Source: Anaerostipes sp. (GTDB lineage Bacteria; Bacillota; Clostridia; Lachnospirales; Lachnospiraceae). From it: a DNA stretch of 64,000 nucleotides. The notes below the pieces were generated by a model. That model made no database searches. It was not told the origin of the DNA and worked only from the letters and a program-made list of their open reading frames with translations. Location of the stretch: NCBI RefSeq assembly GCF_018381315.1, contig NZ_JAGZSD010000005.1:214879-278878 (forward strand), given 5' to 3'. The translations under genes and the position numbers were made by a program. This document shows, piece by piece, positions 26,195-33,847 of the stretch; within the stretch, counting starts at the first letter, position 1, and the number at the start of each line of letters is the position of its first letter.

Positions 26195-27366
26195 TCCTTA
26201 CCCTCTCTTTCTTCTCTCTCGAGTTCTTCCCTGATCTGCTCTTCTTCCTTCTCACTGTTAATCGTCAGCATCTCGATCCTCCGCTGGAAAAATGCAATCT
26301 TCCGGTCAAAAACTCCAAGTTTATACAGATTGTAAACAAAGATGCCCAGGATCAGAGCCAATAACATGCCTCCGATGCCGGAAAGCTTTAATCCAATGTA
26401 AATCAAAAACAGAGTGGTCAGCGGAGAAATCCCCATGCTGTCTCCCATCATCTTAGGCTGAAGCACCTGCTTGGTCACAAGGCAGATCACATAGATAATC
26501 AGCAGTATCACGGCTGTCTTGATATCTCCTGTGAGAATCTTATAGAGTGCCCACGGTATAATGGCTGTCCCTGTCCCAAGGATCGGAAGAACATCCAGGA
26601 TAGCGATCACAACAGCCAGGAAAAACGCATAGCTGATCCCCGCAAGAATGAACCCGATCCAAAGTATGGCAATGATGATAACCATAATCTTCACCTGGGC
26701 CCAGCAGTAACTGGCCAGTACTCCCAGGGTATTGTGATAAAAGATGCCGATCTTATGGCGTACCATCCTCGGAACATGTTTTTCATATCCCTGCATGATC
26801 TTTTCCTTATCCACAATAAAAAGATAAGAGGCAAAGAACATAACGACGGTTCCGATAAATCCGCTGGTCATCCCCTTGGCAACATTTCCTGAATGTTCCA
26901 TTCCATAGTTGCCGATAGCTCCCACTGCCTTATCCAGTACTTTATCTGTGGAACCAAGCATCGTATCGAGCTTATCCCCAAAACCGTACGGCAGGGACTC
27001 CATCAAATGAAATATCTGCTCCTTTAAGTTCATCAGCTGGGTCTGGACTGTCTGTCTCAGGTCAGGAAGACTGGCTGCAAATCCGACGATCTGCTGGGCC
27101 AGCTGGCTGACTACAAAAGAGATCAAAGCAATAAGGCCTGCAATCACTGCGATAATAATCAATGCCGAACCAAATCTCTTAGGCAGGCGGATCTTGTCTT
27201 CCAGGAAAGCAATGACAGGATGAGCCAGCATCGCTACGATCCACGCAGCCACAAACGGCCATAAAAAGCCGATGCACTTCGGCAAAACAAATATCAGAAG
27301 GAATGCCCCTCCTGCAATCACAATAAGCTCCATAAAAATTTCTAAGTATATTTCCCAACGTCTCAT
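26191..27366 (-). CDS. AI-2E family (YtvI/PerM-type) membrane transporter
   Basis: A membrane protein of about 391 residues with some eight hydrophobic segments, belonging to the AI-2E transporter family (PF01594). The C-terminal half has the family's G-x-x-L-P-I-L-G-T-G-T-x-x-I-P-W-A-L-Y pattern and L-Q-P-K-M-M-G-D-S-M-G-I-S-P-L. Members include YtvI, PerM and Na+/H+ exchangers, so the substrate is open. The C-terminus is a long charged helix rich in E, K and R. The start at 27366 is favoured by the GGGGTG upstream. It overlaps thyA by four bases. Confidence 0.85.
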   Translation of the reverse strand: MRRWEIYLEIFMELIVIAGGAFLLIFVLPKCIGFLWPFVAAWIVAMLAHPVIAFLEDKIRLPKRFGSALIIIAVIAGLIALISFVVSQLAQQIVGFAASLPDLRQTVQTQLMNLKEQIFHLMESLPYGFGDKLDTMLGSTDKVLDKAVGAIGNYGMEHSGNVAKGMTSGFIGTVVMFFASYLFIVDKEKIMQGYEKHVPRMVRHKIGIFYHNTLGVLASYCWAQVKIMVIIIAILWIGFILAGISYAFFLAVVIAILDVLPILGTGTAIIPWALYKILTGDIKTAVILLIIYVICLVTKQVLQPKMMGDSMGISPLTTLFLIYIGLKLSGIGGMLLALILGIFVYNLYKLGVFDRKIAFFQRRIEMLTINSEKEEEQIREELEREEREGKE

Positions 27367-27451
27367 TTTCATCACCCCAGATTTTTAATTACATCTATTA
27401 TAAAGTACCCGACTTCCGATGACAAGGTCGCAGCCCCTGCAGATGCAAAAT

Positions 27452-28327
27452 TCACACTTTCGTCATAAATAGATTCTGCCCCTTTTCATAATAGTAAACC
27501 CTGTCCGAAAGAATCTCATCCCCCTCTACCACCGTGCGGTTGACTTCCCTGACCAGTTCAGCAAGCGCCGCCGGGTCGCTTTCACCGTCTGCCGGCACCA
27601 GAAGCACCTCGTGAATACTGCTGGGAAGAATATAAAACCCTCCCCGGACCTTATCTGAAAATCTGTCCAGGATTCCCCGGTACAGTACAGTGCCGGCACC
27701 GTTAAGCCCTTCCCGGTTGGATAAAACATAAAGCTTTCCTCTGCTCCCTCTCATCTGCGGAAAGATCTGTTCCATAGGGCGGAGAAGAGGAGGAAAAACC
27801 TTTTCCGTGTTCTCTCTGGCATCCTTTCCAAGCTGTTCTTCGGTGATGCCCCAAAGCTTGAGATCCTGGCTGCGTATAAGGGCACTGGCCATTCCATCTC
27901 TGTCGTGATGGGCAAACCAGCGGAAGGTAACTGCCAGATCCTCCACACGCTCAAAAGGACAGTCCTCCAGCTGTTTTTTATTCTTCTCATAGTTTACGAG
28001 CCGGAAGAACAGATGATCTTTCATATAATGATAATCTCTGTACAGCTCCGGCTGGATCGGACAGTCTGTTCTGCTTTCCTCATAAAGAGCGCCCATCCTG
28101 CACAAAAGCTCTCCCAAATCAACACCGCTTTGATACTCTGTATAAAAAGTATCCACGTAAATAATGGGCTGGCACGTCTCTTCCTCTCTTCCGATACACA
28201 GGCCGTTCAGGCTGGTATTGTTATTCTTTGTTACCTGCCTCATAACGGCTTTCTTATCTTTCGGATCTCTGACATATTCTAAAATATGCTCTTCTACATA
28301 ATCAAAAAATTCCTGCCTGGTCAACAT
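27452..28327 (-). CDS. DUF5688 family protein
   Basis: A soluble protein of about 291 residues resembling the DUF5688 family, seen mainly in Lachnospiraceae and relatives. The start at 28327 follows AAGGAGCG; an in-frame start at 28342 does not have a good site. Features typical of the family are R-Q-E-F-F-D-Y-V-E-E-H-I near the start, L-N-G-L-C-I-G near residue 45 and the C-terminal L-S-N-R-E-G-L-N-G-A and I-L-P-S-S-I-H-E-V-L-L-V-P. No catalytic motif or membrane segment was recognised and the function is unknown. It appears to be a single-gene unit. Confidence 0.75.
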   Translation of the reverse strand: MLTRQEFFDYVEEHILEYVRDPKDKKAVMRQVTKNNNTSLNGLCIGREEETCQPIIYVDTFYTEYQSGVDLGELLCRMGALYEESRTDCPIQPELYRDYHYMKDHLFFRLVNYEKNKKQLEDCPFERVEDLAVTFRWFAHHDRDGMASALIRSQDLKLWGITEEQLGKDARENTEKVFPPLLRPMEQIFPQMRGSRGKLYVLSNREGLNGAGTVLYRGILDRFSDKVRGGFYILPSSIHEVLLVPADGESDPAALAELVREVNRTVVEGDEILSDRVYYYEKGQNLFMTKV

Positions 28328-28426
28328 AAGCGCTCCTTCCATGTGGAACGGAATTCTACGCCATACCCCTCCCCGTATATTCCATAATTTTGAAATAATT
28401 ACAATATTATCTTAGCTTATCCTGAG

Positions 28427-28468
28427 AAAAAAAGCAAGCGGTACCGGAATATTTCTCCGGCCGCCTGC
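28427..28468 (-). terminator. Terminator of the aminotransferase-hisC unit
   Basis: On the minus strand GCAGGCGG-CCGG pairs with CCGG-CCGCTTGC and is followed by TTTTTTTC. It begins 11 bases after the hisC stop. Confidence 0.9.
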
Positions 28469-28478
28469 CTTTGATCTT

Positions 28479-29531
28479 CTATTTCGTTACTTTGGATTTT
28501 AGAAATCTGACCAGAGACTGCATTTCTTCATCAGTACCAATAGAAATTCTTAAATAATTGCTGATTCTCGGCTTATCAAAGTGGCGGACATAGATATTTT
28601 CTTTCTTCGCCGCCTCAAAAAGTTCTTTGGCCGGTATACCGGGATGGGATGCAAAGACAAAGTTTGCACTGGAATCTGCAAATGAAAACCCAAGCTCTTT
28701 CAATTCTTTCTGGAACCATTCCCTTGTTCTCATGATCTTATTTCTCGTCTCCTGAAAATATTTCTCATCTTCAATCGCTGCTTTTCCCATGACGATGGAC
28801 GGCTCATTCATTGTATAAGAATTAAAGGAATATTTTACATCATTCATTGCTTTGATCAGCTCTTTGTTTCCCATGGCATAACCGATTCTGAGCCCTGCAA
28901 GTGAACGGGATTTGGAATACGTCTGCACTACTAAAAGGTTGTCGTATTCAGGGATCAGGCTTTTTGCGCTTTCTCCTCCAAAATCAATATAAGCTTCATC
29001 CACAATCACAAGAACATCTCTGTTATGATCTAAAATATCTCTGACTGTTTCAAGCTCTAAAAGTGCACCTGTCGGTGCATTGGGGTTTGGAAAAATCACG
29101 CCCCCGTTTTCTCCGTAATAGTCCTCCGCACAAATGCCGAATCCTTCATCCAGAGCCTTTGTCTCATACGGAATTTGAAACAGGTCTGCCCACACATCAT
29201 AAAAAGAGTATGTAATGTCAGGAAACAAAACCGGCCTTTCCGAATTAAAGAAGGTCAGAAAGGCAATTGCCAAAACATCGTCGGAACCTACCCCCACAAA
29301 CACTTCATCACTATCGAGTCCATAATAAGAACTTATGGCTTTCACCAGATCAGCTGCCGCCGGATCAGGATATTTCCTAAGATTCTTAATATCTTTCATG
29401 GCCTCCAAAACCTTCGGAGAGGGAGGATACGGATTTTCGTTGGTATTCAGTTTAATCACTCCGTCTTCCTTCGGCTGTTCCCCCGGAGTATACGGAATCA
29501 CATTTCTTACACTATCTCTCCAAGACTTCAT
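28479..29531 (-). CDS. hisC: Histidinol-phosphate aminotransferase
   Basis: A PLP enzyme acting in histidine synthesis (imidazole acetol phosphate to histidinol phosphate); 350 residues. The start at 29531 lies one base after the upstream stop, with AAGGAGAG as ribosome binding site. Class II HisC features are K-L-N-T-N-E-N-P-Y-P-P-S-P near residue 28, D-E-A-Y-I-D-F-G, T-Y-S-K-S-R-S-L-A-G-L-R-I-G with the PLP lysine, and a terminal R-I-S-I-G-T-x-E-E. No other his genes are here. Paralogs with aromatic amino acid specificity are hard to exclude. Confidence 0.88.
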   Translation of the reverse strand: MKSWRDSVRNVIPYTPGEQPKEDGVIKLNTNENPYPPSPKVLEAMKDIKNLRKYPDPAAADLVKAISSYYGLDSDEVFVGVGSDDVLAIAFLTFFNSERPVLFPDITYSFYDVWADLFQIPYETKALDEGFGICAEDYYGENGGVIFPNPNAPTGALLELETVRDILDHNRDVLVIVDEAYIDFGGESAKSLIPEYDNLLVVQTYSKSRSLAGLRIGYAMGNKELIKAMNDVKYSFNSYTMNEPSIVMGKAAIEDEKYFQETRNKIMRTREWFQKELKELGFSFADSSANFVFASHPGIPAKELFEAAKKENIYVRHFDKPRISNYLRISIGTDEEMQSLVRFLKSKVTK

Positions 29532-29532
29532 G

Positions 29533-30726
29533 TTATCTCTCCTTATACTCATCAATCAGTTTCTGAAACAGCGGCAGCGCCTTTTCAATACGTTCTGTAG
29601 GCACACAATAAGAAATCCTTACATAACCCGGGCATCCAAAGCTGTCCCCCGGAACCATCAAAAGATCATATTTTTTTGCTCTCTCACAAAATGCATTTGC
29701 ATCCGGTTCTAAAGCTTTCGGGAACAGGTAAAATGCTCCTCCCGGCTCCACACATTCATATCCCATCTCGGTCAGTGCATGATAAAACAGATCCTTATTT
29801 GCCTGGTATACGGACAGATCCGATGTAAGGTCTGCACAGTCTCCCACAACCTTTTGATATAAGGCAGGGACACTTACATAAGAAAGCAGCCTTCCCGCAG
29901 CGATAAAAACCGGCAGAAGATGGTCAAAATCCTCTGCTTCACAGGGCGCTATGATGTACCCGATCCGCTCACCCGGTATGGAAAGAGACTTGCTGAAGGA
30001 ATAGCAGACCAGTGTGTTGTCATAATAAAAAGGAACATGCGGCAGTTTCACTCCGTCATACACGATCTCCCTGTATGGCTCATCTGATATAATATAAATA
30101 CTGTGCCCTGTCTCTTCCTGCTTTTTTCTCAGAAGTTCTGCCAGTTTTTTAATAGTCTCTTCTGAATAAACCGCTCCCGATGGATTGTTCGGAGAATTAA
30201 TCAGTACAGCTTTTGTATTTTCATTTATGGCTGCGCTCAGTCTGTCAAAATCAATCTGAAATGTATCTGTCTCTGCCGGAATCACCTTAAGCTTACACCC
30301 TGCCCCCTGTGCATACACCTGATACTCAGGGAAATACGGAGCAAAGGTGATAATTTCATCCTCCGGCCCGTCCACAAGACTTTTAAAACAAATACCGATA
30401 GCTGCCGCTGCGCCGATGGTCATAAAGATATTTTCTGCCCGGTAATCAGTCCCAAACCTGCTGTTTAAAGATTTTGCCAGAGCATCCCTGACCTCAAAGA
30501 TACCTGCATTGCTTGTATAACCGTGAACCGCTACAGGATCTCCTTCTTTTATATATTTTACCGCTGTCTCATCCACTTCTTTTGGTGCGGGAACAGAAGG
30601 ATTTCCGATGCTGAAATCAAATACATTTTCAGGTCCTACTTCTTTTGCTCTCTCCATCCCAAATTCAAATATATCCCGGATCACAGAATGCTGCCCGGAC
30701 AGTTCTAACACTTTTTTTGATAACAT
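29533..30726 (-). CDS. Class I/II PLP aminotransferase (aspartate-type)
   Basis: A 397-residue fold-type I aminotransferase. It shows the usual S-I-G-N-P-S-V-P-A-P-K near residue 42, Y-T-S-N-A-G-I-F-E-V-R, N-S-P-N-N-P-S-G-A-V-Y, S-D-E-P-Y-R-E-I-V-Y and the PLP lysine in S-F-S-K-S-L-S-I-P-G-E-R-I-G-Y. The exact substrate is not determined; neighbours dapA and dapB suggest a link to lysine or diaminopimelate, but other amino acids are equally possible. A GTG at 30735 is an alternative start. It is cotranscribed with hisC. Confidence 0.85.
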   Translation of the reverse strand: MLSKKVLELSGQHSVIRDIFEFGMERAKEVGPENVFDFSIGNPSVPAPKEVDETAVKYIKEGDPVAVHGYTSNAGIFEVRDALAKSLNSRFGTDYRAENIFMTIGAAAAIGICFKSLVDGPEDEIITFAPYFPEYQVYAQGAGCKLKVIPAETDTFQIDFDRLSAAINENTKAVLINSPNNPSGAVYSEETIKKLAELLRKKQEETGHSIYIISDEPYREIVYDGVKLPHVPFYYDNTLVCYSFSKSLSIPGERIGYIIAPCEAEDFDHLLPVFIAAGRLLSYVSVPALYQKVVGDCADLTSDLSVYQANKDLFYHALTEMGYECVEPGGAFYLFPKALEPDANAFCERAKKYDLLMVPGDSFGCPGYVRISYCVPTERIEKALPLFQKLIDEYKER

Positions 30727-30754
30727 AAAATTCACTCTTTCTTTCGTATGTTCA

Positions 30755-30790
30755 CAAAAAGGCAGTACGCTGGATTACCGTACCGCCTTT
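30755..30790 (-). terminator. Terminator of the dapA-dapB unit
   Basis: On the minus strand AAAGGC-GTACG pairs with CGTAC-GCCTTTTT, followed by TTTGTG, 16 bases after the dapB stop. Confidence 0.85.
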
Positions 30791-30805
30791 GGTTTCAAAT
30801 ACTAT

Positions 30806-31561
30806 TTAACCGATCACATCGCTCATGTCATACATGCCTGCCGGCTTTCCTGCCAGATAAATTGCAGCGCTGACCGCTCCTTTTCCAAAAATGGCCTTGG
30901 AATATGCCGTGTGATGAAATTCGATGACCTCATCCTGCCCGGCAAAAATCACATCATGCTGACCGACAATGGTTCCTCCGCGGACTGCAGAAATTCCGAT
31001 TTCCTTTTTCGGACGTTCCGTTCTCCTCTGGCTCCGGTCAAAAACGTACTCATATTCATTGCTGAGTGCTTCGTTTACTGCATCTGCCAGGGCAAGTGCC
31101 GTTCCTGACGGCGCATCCACCTTAAGCTTATGATGCTTTTCTACAATATCAATGTCAAAGTCTGCATCTGCCAGCACCTTTGCTGCCGTATTTACAAGCT
31201 TTAACAGAATATTCACACCAAGAGACATATTTGCAGATCTTAAAACTGCTGTCTTTTTGCTTGTCTCATGAACCTTCTTTATCTGTTCTTCATTAAGTCC
31301 GGTTGTACAGAGTACAAGAGGAATCTGTTTCTCTGCTACATAGTTCAGCAGATGGTCTGTTGCCTTTGAGGATGAAAAGTCAATAATAACATCTACATCC
31401 ACATTGCAGTCCTCAAGATTCTTAAATACCGGATATGGATTATGTCCATCGTCCTTAAAGTCCACTCCGGCTGCCATCACAGCGCTGTCAGATTCATCAA
31501 TGATCTTGCTGATAACCTGTCCCATAGCTCCGTTGCAGCCGTGCATCATTACTTTTATCAT
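30806..31561 (-). CDS. dapB: 4-hydroxy-tetrahydrodipicolinate reductase
   Basis: Second enzyme of the diaminopimelate/lysine branch, reducing the product of DapA with NAD(P)H; 251 residues. It shows the Rossmann start I-K-V-M-M-H-G-C-N-G-A-M-G-Q, the V-I-I-D-F-S-S segment near residue 72, C-T-T-G-L, and the catalytic I-V-E-K-H-H-K-L-K-V-D-A-P-S-G-T-A. It follows dapA by 12 bases with AAGGAG before its start, so both are one unit. Confidence 0.97.
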   Translation of the reverse strand: MIKVMMHGCNGAMGQVISKIIDESDSAVMAAGVDFKDDGHNPYPVFKNLEDCNVDVDVIIDFSSSKATDHLLNYVAEKQIPLVLCTTGLNEEQIKKVHETSKKTAVLRSANMSLGVNILLKLVNTAAKVLADADFDIDIVEKHHKLKVDAPSGTALALADAVNEALSNEYEYVFDRSQRRTERPKKEIGISAVRGGTIVGQHDVIFAGQDEVIEFHHTAYSKAIFGKGAVSAAIYLAGKPAGMYDMSDVIG

Positions 31562-31573
31562 TCGTGCTGCTCC

Positions 31574-32458
31574 TTAAAGAATTCCAACTTTTTTCATAGC
31601 TTCGATGAGTTCCTGGGCATGGCCTTCTTCCATCTCAGTAAGAGGCCTTCTGACAGCATTGGCTCCGTATCCAAGCTCTGCCATCGCTCTCTTGACAGGA
31701 ATAGGATTCACTTCACAGAAAAGTTTATGAATAACATCCATGTACTTCATCTGAAGCTCCTGGCTGCCCTTTATATCTCCGTTTAAGAACTTCATTACCA
31801 GATCATGAGTTTCCTGCGGTGCAATGTTTGACAATACAGAAATCACACCTTTTCCTCCAAGTGATAAGATCGGGAGTATCTGGTCATCATTGCCGGAGTA
31901 CATGTCAATCTCGCCGTCTGTCAGATAAAGAGTATCTGCAACCTGAGAAAGGTCTCCGCTGGCTTCTTTCATTCCTACGATATTTTCTACAGATTTAAAA
32001 ATCTTTGCTGCAGTTTTGGACTGGATATTTACTCCTGTCCGGCCCGGGATATTATACATAAGGATCGGAATGTTTACTGCATTTCCAACACTTTCGTAAT
32101 ATTCAACTAAACCGGCCTGGGTTGCTTTATTATAGTATGGAGTTACAACTAAAAGCCCGTCGCTTCCGACTCTTTCCGACTCCTTGGCAAGATGAAGGGC
32201 TTCATCTGTGCAATTAGCGCCTGCACCGGCAATAACCGGAACCCGCTTGTTGACACAGGAAACACATGCGGCAACCACCTCTATCTGCTCCTTATGGGAC
32301 ATTGTGGATGCTTCTCCTGTGGTCCCGCAGATGATAATGCTGTCTGTCCCGTTCTTGATCTGATCATCAATGACCCTCTCAAGCTGATCGTAGTCTACTG
32401 ATAAATCCTCTTTCATCGGCGTGATCAATGCAACGCCGGCTCCAGTAAAAATAGCCAT
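31574..32458 (-). CDS. dapA: 4-hydroxy-tetrahydrodipicolinate synthase
   Basis: Condenses pyruvate with aspartate semialdehyde; 294 residues of (beta/alpha)8 barrel. Start 32458 is chosen since AGGAGG lies 7 bases before it, while the ATG at 32464 is too close. Signatures: T-P-M-K near residue 13, C-G-T-T-G-E-A-S-T-M near 45, Y-Y-N-K-A-T-Q near 105, Y-N-I-P-G-R-T-G-V-N near 133 and the Schiff-base lysine in G-M-K-E-A-S-G-D-L near 160. It heads a unit with dapB. Confidence 0.97.
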   Translation of the reverse strand: MAIFTGAGVALITPMKEDLSVDYDQLERVIDDQIKNGTDSIIICGTTGEASTMSHKEQIEVVAACVSCVNKRVPVIAGAGANCTDEALHLAKESERVGSDGLLVVTPYYNKATQAGLVEYYESVGNAVNIPILMYNIPGRTGVNIQSKTAAKIFKSVENIVGMKEASGDLSQVADTLYLTDGEIDMYSGNDDQILPILSLGGKGVISVLSNIAPQETHDLVMKFLNGDIKGSQELQMKYMDVIHKLFCEVNPIPVKRAMAELGYGANAVRRPLTEMEEGHAQELIEAMKKVGIL

Positions 32459-32487
32459 ATACATTCCTCCTAATCTCTTATGTAAGC

Positions 32488-32976
32488 TTATGATTCTTTT
32501 ATTGTGCTGATACAGTAGATGTCATCCACCCAGTCCTTCAATGAATCAGGCAGGCTTCTCCCCGTCATGATGACTTCCAGTTCCTCGTCTCTGCCGGCGA
32601 CCAGCGACACCAGCTCCTTCTCTGAGAGAAGTCCGAGATCTAAAAGTCCGAGTACCTCATCCAACACTAACACATCACATTGTCTTGTGTCGATGACCTT
32701 TTTGGTATAGCAGAGGCCGTTGCCGATGAAGTGCTCCTGTTCTTTTTTCTGTTCAGGAGTTAAATCCATGTAGTGCTGATCATACTTTTCAAAGCTGAAC
32801 AGCTGGATCTCTGGTTCCAGGCGTCTGATAAAGCTGATTTCTTCCGTGTCTTTTCCTTTCAGGAATTGAACAATAATGACTTGCTTCCCCTGTCCTGCTG
32901 CTTTGATACAGTGCCCTAAGGCAGACGATGTCTTCCCTTTGCCCTGTCCGCAGTAAACTTCCACTCGTCCTTTCAT
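32488..32976 (-). CDS. Cob(I)yrinic acid a,c-diamide adenosyltransferase-like (CobO/BtuR)
   Basis: A 162-residue P-loop protein like CobO/BtuR, which adds the adenosyl group to corrinoids. Walker A is at the N-terminus (Y-C-G-Q-G-K-G-K-T-S-S-A-L-G), followed by V-I-I-V-Q-F-L-K-G near residue 35 and D-V-L-V-L-D-E-V-L-G-L-L-D near residue 103, then the terminal V-I-M-T-G-R-S-L-P. It lacks the N-terminal extension of enterobacterial BtuR, as do other short forms. No other cobalamin genes are near, so its role with the dap genes 30 bases downstream is unclear. Confidence 0.85.
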   Translation of the reverse strand: MKGRVEVYCGQGKGKTSSALGHCIKAAGQGKQVIIVQFLKGKDTEEISFIRRLEPEIQLFSFEKYDQHYMDLTPEQKKEQEHFIGNGLCYTKKVIDTRQCDVLVLDEVLGLLDLGLLSEKELVSLVAGRDEELEVIMTGRSLPDSLKDWVDDIYCISTIKES

Positions 32977-33106
32977 CTTTTCACCTCAAAGAATCTTCCT
33001 TTAGTAATATCGCTTTATTATATCACCATTCCAACGAAAAATCCATACCCACAGGACACTCCGCAATTTATGGCGAATTACCGGATATGCCTGGTATTCA
33101 GGAGGT

Positions 33107-33742
33107 TTACTCTTCTTCAAGAACCTTCATTTCAAGTTTGTTCACAGAAACTTCATATGCTGTTCTCTTAACAACCTCAAATTCACTGATTCTTTTTTGG
33201 TATTCGCGGCTCTGGATCCTTCCGACCAGTTCAATCCTGGCTCCGATTTCCAGACTTCCGGCAAACCTGGCATTTCTTCCCCAGCAGATACAGGGAATAT
33301 AATCGGACTTGCCGTAAGAACGGTTCACAGCCAGCAGAATGTCACAAATCTCCCTGCCGAGAGGTGTCATCCGGTATACCGGCTGTTTGCAGATAAATCC
33401 GTCCAGCTGGATCTGATTCGGCTTCACGTCTTCCATAGAATCCAGAAATTCCAGATCCCTGACAAAAACGGATAAAATCAGATGATTATGGTTTTCTTCA
33501 TGCTTGTTATAAGAGCGGAACTGCCCGAAAGCCCTTAAATATTTGCCCCGGCAGTCTTTTGTCACATCTATTAAACGTTCGGAAATCATCAATGGTATTT
33601 CATCAGTCGCTTCGCTTAATCTGTTTACTAAAAGTTTGACCATATAAAAACCTTCACCAAAAATCTCATGGCTGTATTCGAAGGTGGATATGATCTCGCC
33701 CGCTACCTCCACTTGATTATTATTGATTCCTTTTTCTGTCAT
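33107..33742 (-). CDS. Tandem OB-fold single-stranded DNA-binding-like protein
   Basis: A 211-residue protein. The start at 33742 follows AAGGGAG by 7 bases. The second half (about 105-205) resembles bacterial SSB: G-x-I/F..Y-R-x-T-P..I-C-D-I-L-L-A-V-N-R, Y-I-P-C-I-C-W-G-R-N-A, L-E-I-G-A-R-I-E-L-V-G-R-I-Q-S-R-E-Y. The first half has a similar beta pattern (Q-V-E-V-A-G-E-I..F-Y-M-V-K-L-L-V-N-R-L, Y-L-R-A-F-G-Q-F-R-S-Y-N), suggesting a second OB fold. It lacks the acidic C-terminal tip (D-D-x-P-F) that recruits repair partners. It is probably not the main replicative SSB. Confidence 0.65.
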   Translation of the reverse strand: MTEKGINNNQVEVAGEIISTFEYSHEIFGEGFYMVKLLVNRLSEATDEIPLMISERLIDVTKDCRGKYLRAFGQFRSYNKHEENHNHLILSVFVRDLEFLDSMEDVKPNQIQLDGFICKQPVYRMTPLGREICDILLAVNRSYGKSDYIPCICWGRNARFAGSLEIGARIELVGRIQSREYQKRISEFEVVKRTAYEVSVNKLEMKVLEEE

Positions 33743-33773
33743 ACTTTTTCTCCCTTCTTGTATCAATTCGTGT

Positions 33774-33803
33774 ACTATACAGAGTATTCCAAATTGGTAG
33801 CAA
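33774..33803 (-). promoter_or_regulatory. Promoter candidate for the SSB-like gene
   Basis: On the minus strand TTGCTA (33798-33803), 18 bases, TATAGT (33774-33779), about 30 bases before the start codon and just after the typA terminator. Confidence 0.55.
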
Positions 33804-33809
33804 TTAGAA

Positions 33810-33839
33810 GAAAAATCCTTCGACAAAATATTCGGAAGG
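33810..33839 (-). terminator. Terminator of typA
   Basis: On the minus strand CCTTC-CG pairs with CG-GAAGG and is followed by ATTTTTCTTCT, right after the typA stop. Confidence 0.75.
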
Positions 33840-33847
33840 TTTTGACA

